NCBI RefSeq assembly: GCF_000499845.2
Contig: NC_023754.2
Coordinates: 9,351,949-9,415,948 of the forward strand
Length of the DNA stretch: 64,000 nucleotides
Source of the DNA: Phaseolus vulgaris
Taxonomy: Eukaryota > Streptophyta > Magnoliopsida > Fabales > Fabaceae
Direction: 5' to 3'
Position 1 is the first letter of the stretch. Each line of letters opens with the position of its first letter. Below, in pieces: positions 33,794-45,929 of the stretch. The translations under genes were made by a program, and so were the position numbers. The notes under the pieces are model-generated. The model saw nothing but the letters and a program-made list of their open reading frames with translations. It did no database searches and was not told where the DNA came from.

Positions 33794-34809
33794 TGATACA
33801 AACCAAGTAGCTATGAAGATGACCAAAGGAAGCAAAAGACAAAGCACATGGTGTGAGCAGTCATCTCAACAAACAATTCAAGACCCCACCAAGGATCTCA
33901 TGGACCCAACCAGAGGAGATGGGCATAAACCAGAGTACCAACTGTTCTTCCTTCTAGTCTTTTTAAAAGATAGAATATGTTGTAAATAATTTGGGCTCAC
34001 TTTAGGGGTCCAAATAGCAAAGATTGGCTATAATAAGGTACCTTTAGCATAATAGGGGTTGTAGTTAGCATTTTAACTTGTTCCTAGCCCTTTAGGAAGA
34101 GATTTTGACCTAGTTTCTAGAAGGACAAGCCTAGGGTGCGGGTTTGACTTAGTCAAACCCTAAGGCTGCCCTTTTTTTAGTGTTTTCCATCCTACCTTTC
34201 ATGCTTGTTCTCCAAGGCTCCTTCACCTATAAATAGGAGGCCTACCTCATTGTATTTTACAAGTTGAGTTTGAATGAAGTAAAGAAACTCTGCACAAATT
34301 GTGTGAGCTTTTAGTGAGGCTTATGTCCTCTTAGGTTTGAGGTCTTATCTTGAGTGATTGGGAAGCTCTCAAGTGGCGGCCAACACACTCATCTTGGAGC
34401 ACATCACCCTCCAAGTGGCGTGACATTTCTCACCCACCATCATAAGTTTTCTCATTCCATTTTCCTTCCATTTCTCCATTACATTTTATGTCTTTGTCTC
34501 TTAGTTTCTATTCTTTGTTGCTCTTGGGTTTCGCTCATAATCATGAGTATGGTGCATCATTTGGGAGCCCATGACCACCATTGATGTTAACCTTGTGCCC
34601 ATTTTCAATTCCGCAATTGCATCTCATCCTCACCATATCTTGTTTTTCATCTTTGCCTGTGTGAAGTGAACATTCACACTTACTTAACCACTTGGTTAAG
34701 TTCATGTCCAGTGGGAATCTTCCTTAGGTCCTCACCATTAATTGTTAAAATCCTAATCTTAAGTAAAAGTGTCACCATAAATGAAAATATCTAAAATCAA
34801 CTCACATCA
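33794..34809 (+). repeat. 5' LTR of gypsy element G1
   Basis: 1016 bp, starting TGATACAAACC and ending CACATCA (TGAT...ATCA). It is homologous along most of its length to the inverted LTR at 45127-45903 and shares its TGAT...ATCA ends with the G2 LTRs. A TATA-like CCTATAAATAGGAGGC is at 34228-34243. TGGTATTCAGAGC follows at 34812. Confidence 0.8.
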
Positions 34810-34811
34810 TG

Positions 34812-34824
34812 TGGTATTCAGAGC
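34812..34824 (+). promoter_or_regulatory. Primer-binding site of G1
   Basis: TGGTATTCAGAGC is two bases after the LTR end and matches the initiator-Met tRNA site (TGGTATCAGAGC) with one inserted T. Confidence 0.7.
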
Positions 34825-35849
34825 TTTGGTTTTTGAGCTTATCTTTTTTAGAATTGATTGGCACTTTACTTTCTTGCATCTTTAATTCTATGTCTTTACA
34901 TTCAAGCACCTTTAATTTATTGTCTTTACATTCAAGCACATTTAGTTTCTGTCCTTTACTTTCTTGATTTTAAATTCGGCATTTACCTTATTCAATAGCA
35001 TTGTTTCGCTTTTTAATGTTCCTTTATGTCTTTTATTGTTCTTGCCTCTTTTGCCTTGAGTCATATGTTCTTTGGTGTTCTAGGAGTCCTTAAATTTTGA
35101 TTCTACTTACTTTCTTTTAATTGTTAAAGTATATAAGTAATTAGAAACTTGTTTTAGTAGAAGTAGATTTAAGTTCCAAACAAAAGATTTCAAGTGATCA
35201 ATTATTTTGAATCCCAAACTTTTTGTGAAAATTGGAGTTATATGAAAATATGCATGGTTAAAACTATGGAAATTTCATTCCCATAATCCAAGAACAAGTT
35301 TAAAATAAAGAGAGAGAAGAGAAAAGGAATTTGCACAAAATTTGTGTTCCAACCTTTCAAAGAACAACATTTTCAAAATTTTGGGGTCATCTTGATTGGC
35401 AAATTGATTTCAACATTGTGGAAATTTTATCCTTTTGCTTTGACAAATTTCTAAAGAAAGTTTCATTGTTAAAAGTTTAGTAAGTACCTTAGAGTCTTAC
35501 TTGTCATCCTTTACAAGTTTGTCATAATCTCTTTTAACAAATTTGGTTTAGCTTTCTTGTTTTGAGCTTTTCTTGATTGTCTTTTCAACTTTCTTAAGTT
35601 TTCTTGTGGTTCTTTGAGATCAAGTGTGTTTGGCTTTTTCATCTTTCACTTGAGAAATTTTCAACACCAAGATAGATCTTTTTAAGAGGATAAAATTCTT
35701 TTTGAATGCTTTGAATGTTCTCCTATTGATTTCTTTTCACCAAAGTGACGCAAACTTGAGAGAGTGTATTCTAACTTCTTTTTCACTAATTGTTTGATTC
35801 CTTGTGCAAACATTGTGGGTCATTTGTCTTTAGGTGAATCTTCATAATC
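34825..35849 (+). other. G1 leader region
   Basis: Noncoding leader between the PBS and gag, rich in T and in TTCTTTT/CTTTA words. It holds a repeated phrase ACATTCAAGCAC with TTTA (34895-34950). No ORF of note. Confidence 0.5.
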
Positions 35850-36840
35850 GCAATCACATCACAAAGCCCATCTTTTAGGAGAACTTGTGGAGGTCAAGAA
35901 GCGAATGGTCCACAAAGATGAGGAAATAAGCCAACTAGTGAAAAGATTGCAAAGACTAGAAGAAGCTCAAGCAAGGCAAACTCAAGAAAGGAGATGAGAG
36001 CCACCAAGAACAACTAGAAATTCCATACACTATGGGAGCCAAGAACATGATTGGCGAATGCACAATTTTGACAAACGGCACCATCAACACCAACAACAAC
36101 ATTCTTTTGATTTTGTAAAGTTACCTAGTTTTAGTGGGTCCAATGACCCTACTTTGTATTTAGAATGGAAAGCTAAAGTTGAAAAACTCTTTAATGTGTA
36201 TAAGGTCACCGAGAACCAAAAGGTTATCCCTAGTTTTTTTAGACTATGCCATACAATTGTGACAACAAATTGTAATTGACATTGGGCAAAACAAAAGGCC
36301 AGTCAAGGTCTCTTGGTATGATTTGAAAGCATGTATGCGTGCGATTTGTTCCTCCTCCTTATAGGAAGGAACTCTTGTTGAAGCTCCAACGACTTCATCA
36401 AGGACCTAGGACGGTAGACGAATATTTTAAAGATCTAGACATAACTTTGACTAAGATAAATATGCATGATAGTGAAGAGTCAAATATCACTAGGTTTGTG
36501 AGTGGTTTAAGGAGAGAAATTAAAGATGTTGTAGAATTATATGAGTACTCTTCTTTAAAGTAGTTGGTTCACCTAGCCATCAAGGTGGAATCACATATTT
36601 TGATGAAAACAACTTACAAAACTAATGATGATGGCTTCGACAAATATTCAGAAAAGGATAAGAATAACATTTCTACAAAAACTTCTCCTTCCAATTTTTC
36701 AAAAGAAACCACTTCTTCCTATAAAGTTTTTAAAGACAAATCTTCTACCTCTACCCCTAATTCCCCACCAAACCTTTAAGAACAAAATGTTTTAAATGTT
36801 TAGGGTTTGGGCACATAGCTGACAATTGTCCAAATAAAAG
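35850..36840 (+). pseudogene. G1 gag, broken
   Basis: Coding blocks in order: coiled-coil-like HKDEEISQLVKRLQRLEEAQ (35911), FVKLPSFSGSNDPTLYLEW (36110-36170), the gag core FVPPPYRKELLLKLQRLHQG (36342), ITRFVSGLRREIKDVVELYE (36486) and LVHLAIKVESHI (36564). A CCHC knuckle CFKCLGFGHIADNC follows in another frame (36788-36830). Stops near 35997, 36278 and 36563 and frameshifts break it. The closest match in the window is the intact G2 gag (48255-49925). Gag forms the particle and binds element RNA. Confidence 0.8.
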
Positions 36841-37341
36841 AACCCCAAAGCTAAAAGAGGAACATCAGGCCCAAATTAAAACAAAAACCAAAAGTGAAAA
36901 TGAAAGAGCAAAAGAAGGACAAGATAACACGGGTATCATCACTTCACCTCAAAGGTGTTTTTCTTCCTTGTCTTTTTCATTACATAAACATTCTAAATAC
37001 TTGACATATTTGATTAAGAAGTTTAGGGATGATATTCAAAAACATCCTAAAGCTTATCACCTTCTAAGAGGATTCTCCCAAAATCATTTCATCCCCAAAT
37101 ATTCTTTCCAAACATGGCCTGTAGCTAGAATTCAATGATGTAATCTCCCTAAGCTAAATGAACATAAGTTTTCTTCACACCTATCAGATACAAATCATGT
37201 GAACAAACTCACTATGTCATCTTCCTTCCTCTCTAGTACATCATCTAGTGTTTTGGTAACTTTTGCACTCTTAATATTGTTGTTAGAAATCATAACACAT
37301 CTTTATAATTTTCTATTATCCTCAAAACATACTTAGAGTTT
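36841..37341 (+). pseudogene. G1 post-gag segment shared with G2, no pol domains
   Basis: The frame continues AQIKTKTKSENERAKE, then SLSFSLHKHSKYLTYLIKKF and IPKYSFQTWPVARIQ. The same order of words occurs in the second G2 ORF (47347-48258). Nothing resembles protease, RT or integrase. The segment is cut at 37341 by insertion of T1. Confidence 0.55.
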
Positions 37342-38087
37342 TGTACTGGACCAGACTTTGGACATCGACATCGACATCGAACATCAACACCTGTGGAGCA
37401 GGTCGGCTCGGTGGTCTGGTCGCGATAGTGGGCCCCTAGAGATGCATGTGTTGAAACTCGTATATATGAAAGGCTTAGTCAGCGATAAAGTGCATGCATG
37501 TGGTGTGTATTGTACATTGGGGTCTAGCACAAGCAAATATCCCCTGAAGACGCTAAGGCCCAAGAGCGCTAGGGTTTTCGGGGGAAAACTGCATGCATGA
37601 TACGTAAAGGACTAGGGCGCCTACAAAACAGATGGGCCCTATAACGCTGGTACATGAGTTGGTACCCTGACGGCCATGCTGTTAAGATTGTGCACTCCAA
37701 AGAGGAAGATGTTGTGCGGTTGTTGTGCTAAGATTGTGTAACAACGTAACAAAATAACCTCCCAGCAAACCTAATTTCATTAGAGATAAGGCTCTGGTGA
37801 GAGAGGGGTTGTTACAATGAGGTAACCTAAAAGTAGTCTATAAAAGGGAGTTGAAATCCCTGGTAAAGGTACACCATTTCTAAGACTGAAACCACTATCT
37901 TATTTACTCATTGTTTCTTAGCCCAATTCTGATTTGATCTTCAGAGTGCAATCAATAGGTAGGGCCCTATCTGTTTCAACGGAGTCGCTTTCCAACATCC
38001 AAGAGTAAGCACAAAATCCACTACAAAAAGGAGGAGCCACCGCTCGCCTTTGAAGTCAACCGGCGACCTAGTCAACTGGCAAGAACA
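37342..38087 (+). repeat. 5' LTR of T1
   Basis: 746 bp. It has a run of GACATC repeats near 37361-37380 that is shorter in the 3' LTR, and a TATA-like CTATAAAAGGGAG at 37839. Confidence 0.9.
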
Positions 38088-38106
38088 TTTGGCGCCCACC
38101 GTGGGG
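38088..38106 (+). promoter_or_regulatory. Primer-binding site of T1
   Basis: TTTGGCGCCCACCGTGGGG follows the LTR end directly. This form is common in plant Tat-type elements. I do not assign the tRNA. Confidence 0.75.
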
Positions 38107-38149
38107 TACGGTAAAACCTGGTCCCATCCACAATTGTGTTTGAGTTTTT

Positions 38150-38310
38150 TGACGTAATGAGGAACATGAGGCAAGGTCCACTGGGATCTGAAGGGAGTGA
38201 GGACCCCACCTTGTAGCAAATCATGGAGACCATGAGAGTCTTCCAATCAGTAAACGAAAAAGCCAAGGCTGACCGGTTGTGGCCATTCCTCGAGCGTGGA
38301 ATGTGGCAAA
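38150..38310 (+). pseudogene. T1 gag N-terminal scrap
   Basis: MRNMRQGPLGSEGSEDPT, then QIMETMRVFQSVNEKAKADR, resembles the N-terminal region of Tat gag. A TAG separates the two parts, and no gag core follows. Confidence 0.45.
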
Positions 38311-38735
38311 CCTCGGATTGTATTTTCAGCTAAGATATTCTAGCCTAATACTTTCTTTTTGAACGATATGTGATAAGTTTGAAAGATGAGGCATTTAACT
38401 TTGTTGATTTGTTTGAATTGGCACATGGTAAGTCGACCTAGCTTAGCATAAGTATGGGCATAGGCACTTTGTGGGATTGATTTGTTTGCTGATTTGCTCA
38501 AGCACAACACAGGTAAGTCAACCTAGCTCGATGTTAGTACTACCACTCGAGTATAGGCACCTCGTGAGTAAATGATTACTTAGTGGCAGGTAAGACGGGG
38601 GGCATGTGTACCATGCAGGAGAGCTCGTTAGCTTGACCCAAGTGTTTGGGGGTGGTCATTTCGGTGTTTGGGCACAAGAGGTGAGTCATGAGCTTGGCTC
38701 AGATGTTGGTCAGCCCAGAAAAGGTAACAAAGATA
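38311..38735 (+). other. T1 spacer
   Basis: Two related phrases with GGTAAGTC and ACCTAGCT (38427 and 38511) and GGCACTTTGTG/GGCACCTCGTG. No coding sequence recognised. Confidence 0.5.
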
Positions 38736-38737
38736 AA

Positions 38738-39640
38738 AAGATATTGTATGTGTTGTGATATTATTATAGAGATAAAAGATAAATATATTTTATCTGTTGT
38801 GATATTATTCTAGAGATAAAAGATAAAGAGATATTTTATCTGTTGTGATATTATTCTAGAGAAAAAAGATAAAGAGATATTTTATCTGTTGTGATATTAT
38901 TCTAGAGATAAAAGATAAAGAGATATTTTATCTGTTGTGATATTATTCTAGAGATAAAAGGTAAAGAGAGATTTTATCTGTTGTGATATTATTCGAGAGA
39001 TAAAAGATAATGAGATATTTTATCTGTTGTGATATTATTTTGGAGATAAAAAATAAAGAGAGATTTTATCTGTTGTGATATTATTCTAAAGATAAAAGAT
39101 GAAGAAATATTTTATTTGTTGTTATATTATTCTAGAGATAAAAGATATTTTATCTGTTGTGATATTATTCTGGAGATAAAAGATAAAGAGATATTTTATC
39201 TATTGTGATATTTTTCTAGAGATAAAGGGTAAAAAGAGATTTTATCTGTTGTGATATTATTCTAGAGATAAAAGATAAAAAGATATTTTATCTGTTGTGA
39301 TATTATTCTAGAGATAAAAGAGAAAGAGATATTTCATCTGTTGTGATATTATTCTAGAGATACAAGACAAACTGATATTTTATCTGTTGTGATATTATTT
39401 TGGAGATAAAAGATAAAGAGAGATTTTACCTGTAGTGATATTATTCTAGAGATAAAAGATAAAGAGATATTTTATCTGTTGTGATATTATTTTGGAGATA
39501 AAAGATAAAGAAAGATATTATCTGTTGTGATATTATTCTAAAGATAATAGATAAAGAGTTATTTTATCTGTTGTGATATTATTTTGGAGATTAAAGATAA
39601 AGAGATATTTCATCTGTTAACATGTTATTCTGAAGATGAC
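38738..39640 (+). repeat. 46-bp tandem array A in T1
   Basis: About 19-20 units of GTTGTGATATTATTCTAGAG, then ATAAAAGATAAAGAGATATT and TTATCT, with scattered substitutions and one shortened unit near 39140. It lies upstream of the pol tail, unlike array B. Confidence 0.9.
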
Positions 39641-39984
39641 GTGAAGGATTAACTGTCATTTAAGTCTGTTGTGATATTGTTATCAGATCATGATCCCTCG
39701 AATGAGAGAAATTATTCTTGTGACTGGATATAAAGCGTAGTAGTGTAAGAGTACATGTCTAGGAAAGTTCTGGCGAGGAAAGACTTGGTATTTAAGCACA
39801 TCCATTAGTGACCCACCTCTTTTTCTTAGGAACTTACCTGGTGTACTAGTTCAAGATCTACAATATGCAACAAAGATCAACTCTGATAAATTTTCCAGAA
39901 CTCATGTGTCGAGAATCACAAATGATTATTTCCTACCGTAACTCGACGGTAAAGGGCAGTATAACACCAAACTTTTAAACCGTA

Positions 39985-40098
39985 CAAGTCCATAAAAGTG
40001 TTGGGTGACGAAACCTATCGACTTGAAATTCAAGACGATGGAGCCATTCCTCAGACGAGGAACGCGCCAAGCCTCAAGTTCTATTTCAGTTTTTTTTA
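39985..40098 (+). pseudogene. T1 pol C-terminal tail
   Basis: The frame reads TYRLEIQDDGAIPQTRNAPS then LKFYFSFF and stop. It aligns with the T3 tail ending at 23276. It marks the end of the polyprotein; everything catalytic is missing. Confidence 0.6.
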
Positions 40099-40149
40099 AT
40101 GAGGTTGCCCAATAAAAGTTATTTGAAAAAAATATGCTTGCGATATATT

Positions 40150-41440
40150 GTAAATCAAGGTTCCAAGCGAACCTCTCCCTTGCCTTTATACGCCAAGGTC
40201 GAGAAACAGTAAGGCTCCAAGTGAACCTCTCCCTTGCCTTTATACGCCAAGGTCAAGAATAACAAGGTTCTAAGTAAACATCTCCCTTGCCTTTATATGC
40301 CAAAGTCGAGAACAATAAGTGAACCTCTCCCTTGCCTTTATAGGCCATGGTCAAGAATATTAAGGTTCCAAGTAAGACATCTCCCTTACCTTTATACGCC
40401 AAGGTCGAGAATAGTAAGTGAACCTCTCCTTTGCCTTTATACGCCAAGGTCGAGAACAGTAAGGTTCCAAGTAAGACATCTCCCTTGCCTTTATACGCTA
40501 AGGTCGAGAACAATAAGTGAACCTCTCGCTTGCCTTTATACGCCAAGGTTGAGAAACAGTAAAGTTTAAGTGAACCTCTCCCTTGCCTTTATACGCCAAG
40601 GTCGAGAAATAGTAAGGTTCCAAGTGAACCTCTCCTTTGGGTTATAGGACAAGGTTGAGAAACAGTAAGGTTCCAAGTGAACCTCTCCCTTGCTTTTATA
40701 CGCCAAGGTCGAGAAACAGTAAGGTTCCAAGTGAACCTCTCCCTTGGGTTATATGCCAAGGTCGAGAAACAGTAAGGTTCCAAGAGAACCTCCCCCTTGC
40801 CTTTATATGCCAAGGTCGAGAAACAGTAAGGTTCCAAGTGAACCTCTCCCTTGGGTTATACCCCAAGGTCAAGAAACAGTAAAGTTCCAAGTGAACCTCT
40901 CCCTACGCCAAGGTCGAGAAATAGTAAGGTTCCAAGTGAACCTCTCCCTTGGGTTATACGCCGAGGTCGAGAAACAGTAGGGTTCCAAGTGATCCTCTCC
41001 CTTGGGTTATACGTTGAGGTCGAGGAAAAATGGGGTTCCAAGTGAACCTCTCCCTTGGGTTATACGCCGAGGTCGAGGAACAGTGGGGTTCCAAGTGAAC
41101 CTTTCCCTTGGGTTATACGCCAAGGTCGAGAAATAGTAAGGTTCCAAGTGAACCTCTCCCTTGGGTTATGTGCCAAGGTCGAGAAACAATAGGGTTCCAA
41201 GCGAACCTCTCCCTTGGGTTATACGCTGAGGTCGAGGAATAGTAGGGTTCCAAGTGAACCTCTCCCTTGGGTTATACGCCAAGGTCGAGAAGCAATAAGG
41301 TTCCAAGTGAACCTCTCCCTTGGGTAAATATGCCAAGGTCGAGAAATAGTAAGCTTCCAAGTGAACCTCTCCTTTGGTTAAATACACCAAGGTCGGGAAA
41401 AACAGGGTTCCTAGCGGACCTCTTCCTTTGGTAAGATACC
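40150..41440 (+). repeat. Tandem array B in T1, unit about 53-56 bp
   Basis: About 24 units of AAGGTTCCAAGTGAACCTCT, then CCCTTGGGTTATACGCCAAG and GTCGAGAAACAGT. Units near 40180-40620 have CCTTGCCTTTATACGCC instead of the GGGTTATACGCC core, so there are two subtypes in blocks. Each unit contains the dyad GGTTCCAAGTGAACC. ORFs read through the array in both directions are repeat artefacts. Confidence 0.9.
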
Positions 41441-41688
41441 AAGAGTAAAAGCAAAATCTCCCTCCGTGGGTGATGATTGGCATGCTATAGTTGTCAAAAT
41501 CATGTCAAGACATACAAGTTAGCCGAAGTCATACATAGAGTGGTAAGCTTGGAAAGAGAAAAATCATTCATACACAGAAGGGTATGTTTGGAGAAAAAAG
41601 ACTTTCATACAAATATGCATGTACAGAGTAATCAAATGTTTGTCAAATTACAAAATAAGGGCAATAGCGGGGAGGTTCACCACCACTA

Positions 41689-41930
41689 TTACACATCCAC
41701 CAACTGACCATCTACAACAGTTTTGGTTAATCCTGTATGGGAAAGGTCCACCTCAGGATGCACGTAGGCAACCTGAACTATGACATCCTCAAAGCCCGCT
41801 GCATAGGAATCGACGTCATCGTTGGTAAGCTCGTCCTTGATCTGTTGAAAGAGTTCATCCTTGTGGGCGAACTCCTCTTGCTGCCTAGCCATCTCCTTGT
41901 CCTTCTCTGACCAACCCTATAGGTCACTAT
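41689..41930 (-). pseudogene. T1 antisense extra ORF, C-terminal remnant
   Basis: The minus frame reads coiled-coil-like sequence, then NDDVDSYAAGFEDVIVQVA and HPEVDLSHTGLTKTVVDGQL before its stop. It aligns with the C-terminal block of the T0 antisense ORF (SY..GFE....Q....HP..DLS). The globular N-terminal block present in T0 is missing. A separate in-frame ATG region near 42020 (MDNQPQTTK) may be the old start. Function unknown. Confidence 0.6.
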
Positions 41931-42568
41931 ACTCGCACAGGTTGTGAAATCTGAGGTCTCCCCTGACAGATCGCTAGAAGCCCAGGGGTAAGGGGTTTGG
42001 TAGTTTGGGGTTGGTTATCCATCTTACAAAATCTAAAACAGAGAAGAAAAACAAATGCAAAGAAAAACAAATGCAATACTCAAAAGAAGAAATGCACGCG
42101 TTTTGGAAAAAACGAAGCAAACAAGAAGAAAAATAGAGAGCAACGATCATAAGTGCGAGAAATATAAATAGTCATAGCGTAGTTATGAGAAGATTAAGAG
42201 CATCGAAATAATAGGGTAAAGACAGTTATAGGGAAAAGAACATACCTTGGAAGGATTATCAAGAGGAGGCGAGTTGTTTAGGAGAAGAGAGCAGGACATT
42301 TGAAACAGAAATGTTCAAAGAGAAATGCAAAGAGGGAATGAAACAGTGAAGGGGGCGTAAAATTGAAAGGTTAACATATAAGGGGAAGCGCAAGTGGCAA
42401 TGCTTCCCAACCGTTGATCTGGCCACGTGTACGTTGGTGAGGGAGTATGGTGAAACGTCACCTCGATGCACTGTGCATGTCTCATCACCCACTAGACACG
42501 TAGGTCGCCATGGGCGAGTAGTTAGCCTCTTCACTGGAACAAGTTCCAGCTCGAGCCTAGGGGGCTTG
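41931..42568 (+). other. T1 3' spacer and polypurine tract
   Basis: A region with adenine-rich stretches (42030-42240), then promoter-like DNA read on the minus strand. It ends CGAGCCTAGGGGGCT, the polypurine tract abutting the 3' LTR. Confidence 0.55.
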
Positions 42569-43307
42569 TGTACTGGACCAAACTTCGGACATCGACACCT
42601 GTGGAGCAAGTCGACTCAGTGGTCTGGTCGCAATAGTGGGCCATGTAAGTTGGCCCCAGAGACGCGTGTGTTGAAACCCGTATATATGAATGGCCTAGTC
42701 AGCGAGAAAGTGCATGCATGTGGTGTGTATAGTACATTCGGGTCTAACACAAGCAAATATCCCCTGAAGACGCCAAGGCCCAAGAGCGCTAGGGTTTTCA
42801 AGGGAAAGCTGCATGCATGATACGTAAAGGACTAGGGCGCCTACAGAACAGATGGGCCCTGTAACGCTGGTACATGAGTTGGTACCCTGACGGCCATGCT
42901 GTTAAGATTGTGCACTCCAAAGAGGAAGATTCTGTGCAGTTGTTGTGCTAGGATTGTGTAACAACGTAATAGAATGTCCTCCCAGCAAACTTAATTTCAC
43001 TAGAGATAAGGCTCTGGTGAGAGAGGGTTTGTTACAATGAGGTAACCTAAAAGCAGTCTATAAAAGGGAGTTGAGATCCCTGGTAAAGGTACACCGTTTC
43101 TAAGACTGAAACCACTATCTTATTTACTCATTGTTTCTTAGCCCAATACTGACTTGATTGTTGGAGTGCAATCAATAGGTAAGGCCCCCTCTGTTTCAAC
43201 GGAGTTACTTTCCAACATCCAAGAGTAAGCACAAAATCCACCAGAAATAGGAGGAGCCACCGCTCACCTTTGAAGTCAACCGGTGACCTGGTCAACTGGC
43301 AAGAACA
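42569..43307 (+). repeat. 3' LTR of T1
   Basis: 739 bp, close match to 37342-38087 with scattered substitutions. Confidence 0.9.
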
Positions 43308-43312
43308 AGTTT

Positions 43313-44249
43313 CTTATCATGAGATTGTCTAAGACTTGCTGAATCATCTAGAGTCTTAGCATGTGGCATAAAAGATGAAGAAACTGTGACTCTTTCTACT
43401 TATGTCACACACTCTCTCCTTATTTATTTATTTTAACTAGTAATGTTATTTTTTAACGATAAAAAAGCATGAAATAAAATTAGTGAAGCAACAATTAAAC
43501 AACTAAAAAAAACACTTATTAATGTGGGGTTGTAGGAACACATAAAATATTTATGTCATATATCCTATCATTTGTAAAAAATCAAAGTTGAAATACTGTA
43601 AAAAAGCTGTGGTCTGATTGTTCTTGAAACATCTTCATGTTTTAATTTGAATTGACTCACATATTAACACTAACAACATATTCATATGAAGTCATGATAA
43701 AGTTAAGTATATTTTTCAAAAATATTTATTTTTCTGTCATGGTTCTTCTTAAAACACTTTCAACATTTGCTTCAAACACACAATAATTATCTACCTTCCG
43801 AAAAAAAAAGCTATTAGAGAAATTGAAATTTAAAACTATATATAAAATAGTGTAACAAAATTACTTTGATAAGGATTGAATGGTTGATTGTAGTTATGTT
43901 TCATCTTCATCTTCAATTTCCTAAAATACAACAAACTAGAAACAGAGAATAACAAATACATCCAGATGCACACATAAGTAGAAAACCTAAAGTAAAACTT
44001 GATACCATAAAACTTATAAGGTGACAATTGCCCAAGATTAATAAGTTCTATTTGTTGAGATATAACACATTTTTGTTATGATATGTCAGTAATTTGGGAG
44101 ATATGATCTAACTTGAGATAAGTGAAAAGATGATATTATTTACAACTTAATTTTTACTCTCTTAGGTTTTGATATTTATATTAACTGTAATTGTCTGAGA
44201 AGAGGAAAAAGTAAAAAATAAGTGAAGGCATATGAAGCTACTCAGAACA
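43313..44249. other. AT-rich stretch, nothing recognised
   Basis: It could include the distal end of G1, but no G1 3' LTR is visible. Short ORFs only. Confidence 0.45.
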
Positions 44250-44316
44250 CACACAATCTACATCAAACCTTCAAGCAATCCATAGAGATTTTGAGACATC
44301 AAAGCCTTTTTCAACA
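44250..44316 (-). repeat. LTR terminus fragment of the R2 type
   Basis: CAAGCAATCCATAGAGATTT, then GAGACATCAAAGCC and TTCAACA, match the right end of the solo LTR at 17960-18023. The rest of that LTR is not recognisable upstream. Confidence 0.45.
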
Positions 44317-44319
44317 GTA

Positions 44320-45126
44320 CACATCTGACAAGGCACTATGGTGTAAGGTATTCCCTACCATTCTCTAGGAAGGACCCCTCGGCTGGTTCACCAAAATTCC
44401 CACAAGTTCCGTGGGAAGCTTCAAAGATTTGACGACGAAATTCATCACGCAATATGCCACCAACCGACCACACAACACGTTGTCCCTATCCCTTCTCAAC
44501 GCGAAGCAGGAAAAAGGTGAATCCTTACTAGCATTTATGGACAAATTCAGAAAAGTATGCATGGGCATCAAAAATTTGATGCCCGAGATAGCCATGCATC
44601 ACCTAGTTGGGGACATCCGATCGGGAAGGTTCACAAAAAGCTTAATCAAAAGACCGGCCAGAGACATGGATGAACTAAGAACCCGAGCCACGAAGTTCAT
44701 GCAGATCGAAGAGCATGTCGACTACCACAAAGCATATCAGACTGAAACCTTAATTAAGGAAAGCGAGAAAGAGAAAGGTAGGGGCATCGCGACCCTCGTT
44801 TTCACAGTTACAGTCCTCTCATCGTCCCAAGAGGAAGGATTCTAGATGAAGCGTTACAGGTCGAACTCATCCCGGCCCTCAAGCCATCACAAACCCCACG
44901 AAACGCTGATACATCCAAACATTGTCAATATCATCGCAACTACGACCATACAACTGAAGGATGCCAAGTTTTGAAGGAAAAAGTCAAAGAACTCGTCCAG
45001 GCGGGCCATTTCCAGAAATTTATCAAAATGGATGCCGCGATACATCAGTCTCCCCAAAGAGACCGACAATCATCTCGAGGCCTGAGAGACTATAATAACC
45101 GATTGAGTCGAGGAGATAGGCGTCGG
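44320..45126 (+). pseudogene. T2 gag (Tat type), N-terminally truncated
   Basis: A long open stretch contains GSFKDLTTKFITQYATNRPH, then LSLLNAKQEKGESLLAFMDK, MPEIAMHHLVGDIRSGRFTK and DELRTRATKFMQIEEHV: the Tat gag core. After a frameshift near 44810 comes a CHHC-like CQYHRNYDHTTEGCQVLKEK (44924-44990), the usual zinc-binding end of this gag. The N-terminus is replaced by an LTR fragment, and the C-terminus is cut by the LTR at 45127. It is followed by protease and RT parts of the same element at 45930 and 63286. Confidence 0.75.
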
Positions 45127-45903
45127 GTTAAGTAGGTGTGAAGGTGCATTTCACAAAGGCAAAGAGAAAAGACATTGTATGGTGATAATGTATGCAAATT
45201 GCGGAAATAAAGAAGAAAGCTAGGAAACATCAATGGAAAGGAAACATGAAGGAAATGGAAGAAGAAACTTATGGAGTTGGTGGTGGGTGGTCACGCCACT
45301 TGGTGGGTGGAAACCACCAAGATAAGTGCTAAGCCACCACTTGAGAGTTTCATTCTCTTTAAGATAAGACCAAAAAGGAAAAGGAGACAATACTCACTCA
45401 AACTCTCACAATATTTGTGCATAGTAACTTTTCTATTCAATTTCAACATTGAAAATACAATGGGTAGGCCTCCTATTTATAGGTGAAGGAGCCTTGGAAA
45501 ACAAGCAAGAGGGGTAAGATGGAAAAAGGAAAAAAATGGGCAGCCTTACGGTTTGACTAAGTCAAACCCGCATCCTAAGCTTGTCCTTCTAGAAACTATG
45601 TCAAATTGCCTTCCTAAAGGGATAGGAACAAGCTAAAATGATACCTACACCCCCTATTATGTTAAAGGCGCCTTATTTTAGCCTATCTTTGCTATTTGGA
45701 CCCCTAAAGTGAGCCCAATTTATTTACAACTTGTTTTATTCTTTAAGAAGACCAGCAGGAAGAACATTAGATGCTCTGGTTTGTGTCCATTTCTTCCTCT
45801 GATGAGGTCTGCAAAATCCTTAGTGAGGTCTTAACTTGACTGTTGAGATAACTTCTCATAGTGTGCATCCTTGATCATCTCCTTGTTAGCTTTGTTTGCA
45901 TCA
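45127..45903 (-). repeat. Truncated G-family LTR inserted in T2
   Basis: On the minus strand it starts TGATGCAAACAAAGC and runs parallel to the G1 LTR (33794 onward): GTTGTAAATAAATTGGGCTC, CTTTAGGGGTCC, TCCTATTTATAGGTGAAGGA. It stops after about 777 bp at CACCTACTTAACC; the last part of the LTR is missing. No TSD is seen. Confidence 0.75.
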
Positions 45904-45929
45904 CCAAGGTAGCTCGGTGGACATTCTCT

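Larger units (their letters stand above)
37342..43307 (+). mobile_element. Complete non-autonomous Tat-lineage element T1 (5966 bp)
   Basis: LTRs at 37342-38087 and 42569-43307 share TGTACTGGACCA starts and GCAAGAACA ends. They are flanked by a perfect 5-bp duplication AGTTT (37337-37341 and 43308-43312). Inside, in order: PBS, a scrap of gag, a 46-bp tandem array, the pol C-terminal tail, a second array of about 53 bp, an antisense ORF remnant and a polypurine tract. RT and integrase are absent, so mobility would have depended on a full Tat element. It sits inside G1. Confidence 0.9.

Noticed and set aside
40234..41483. Long ORFs on both strands, up to 111 codons
   Set aside because: They are read through tandem array B; the residues simply repeat with the DNA unit.
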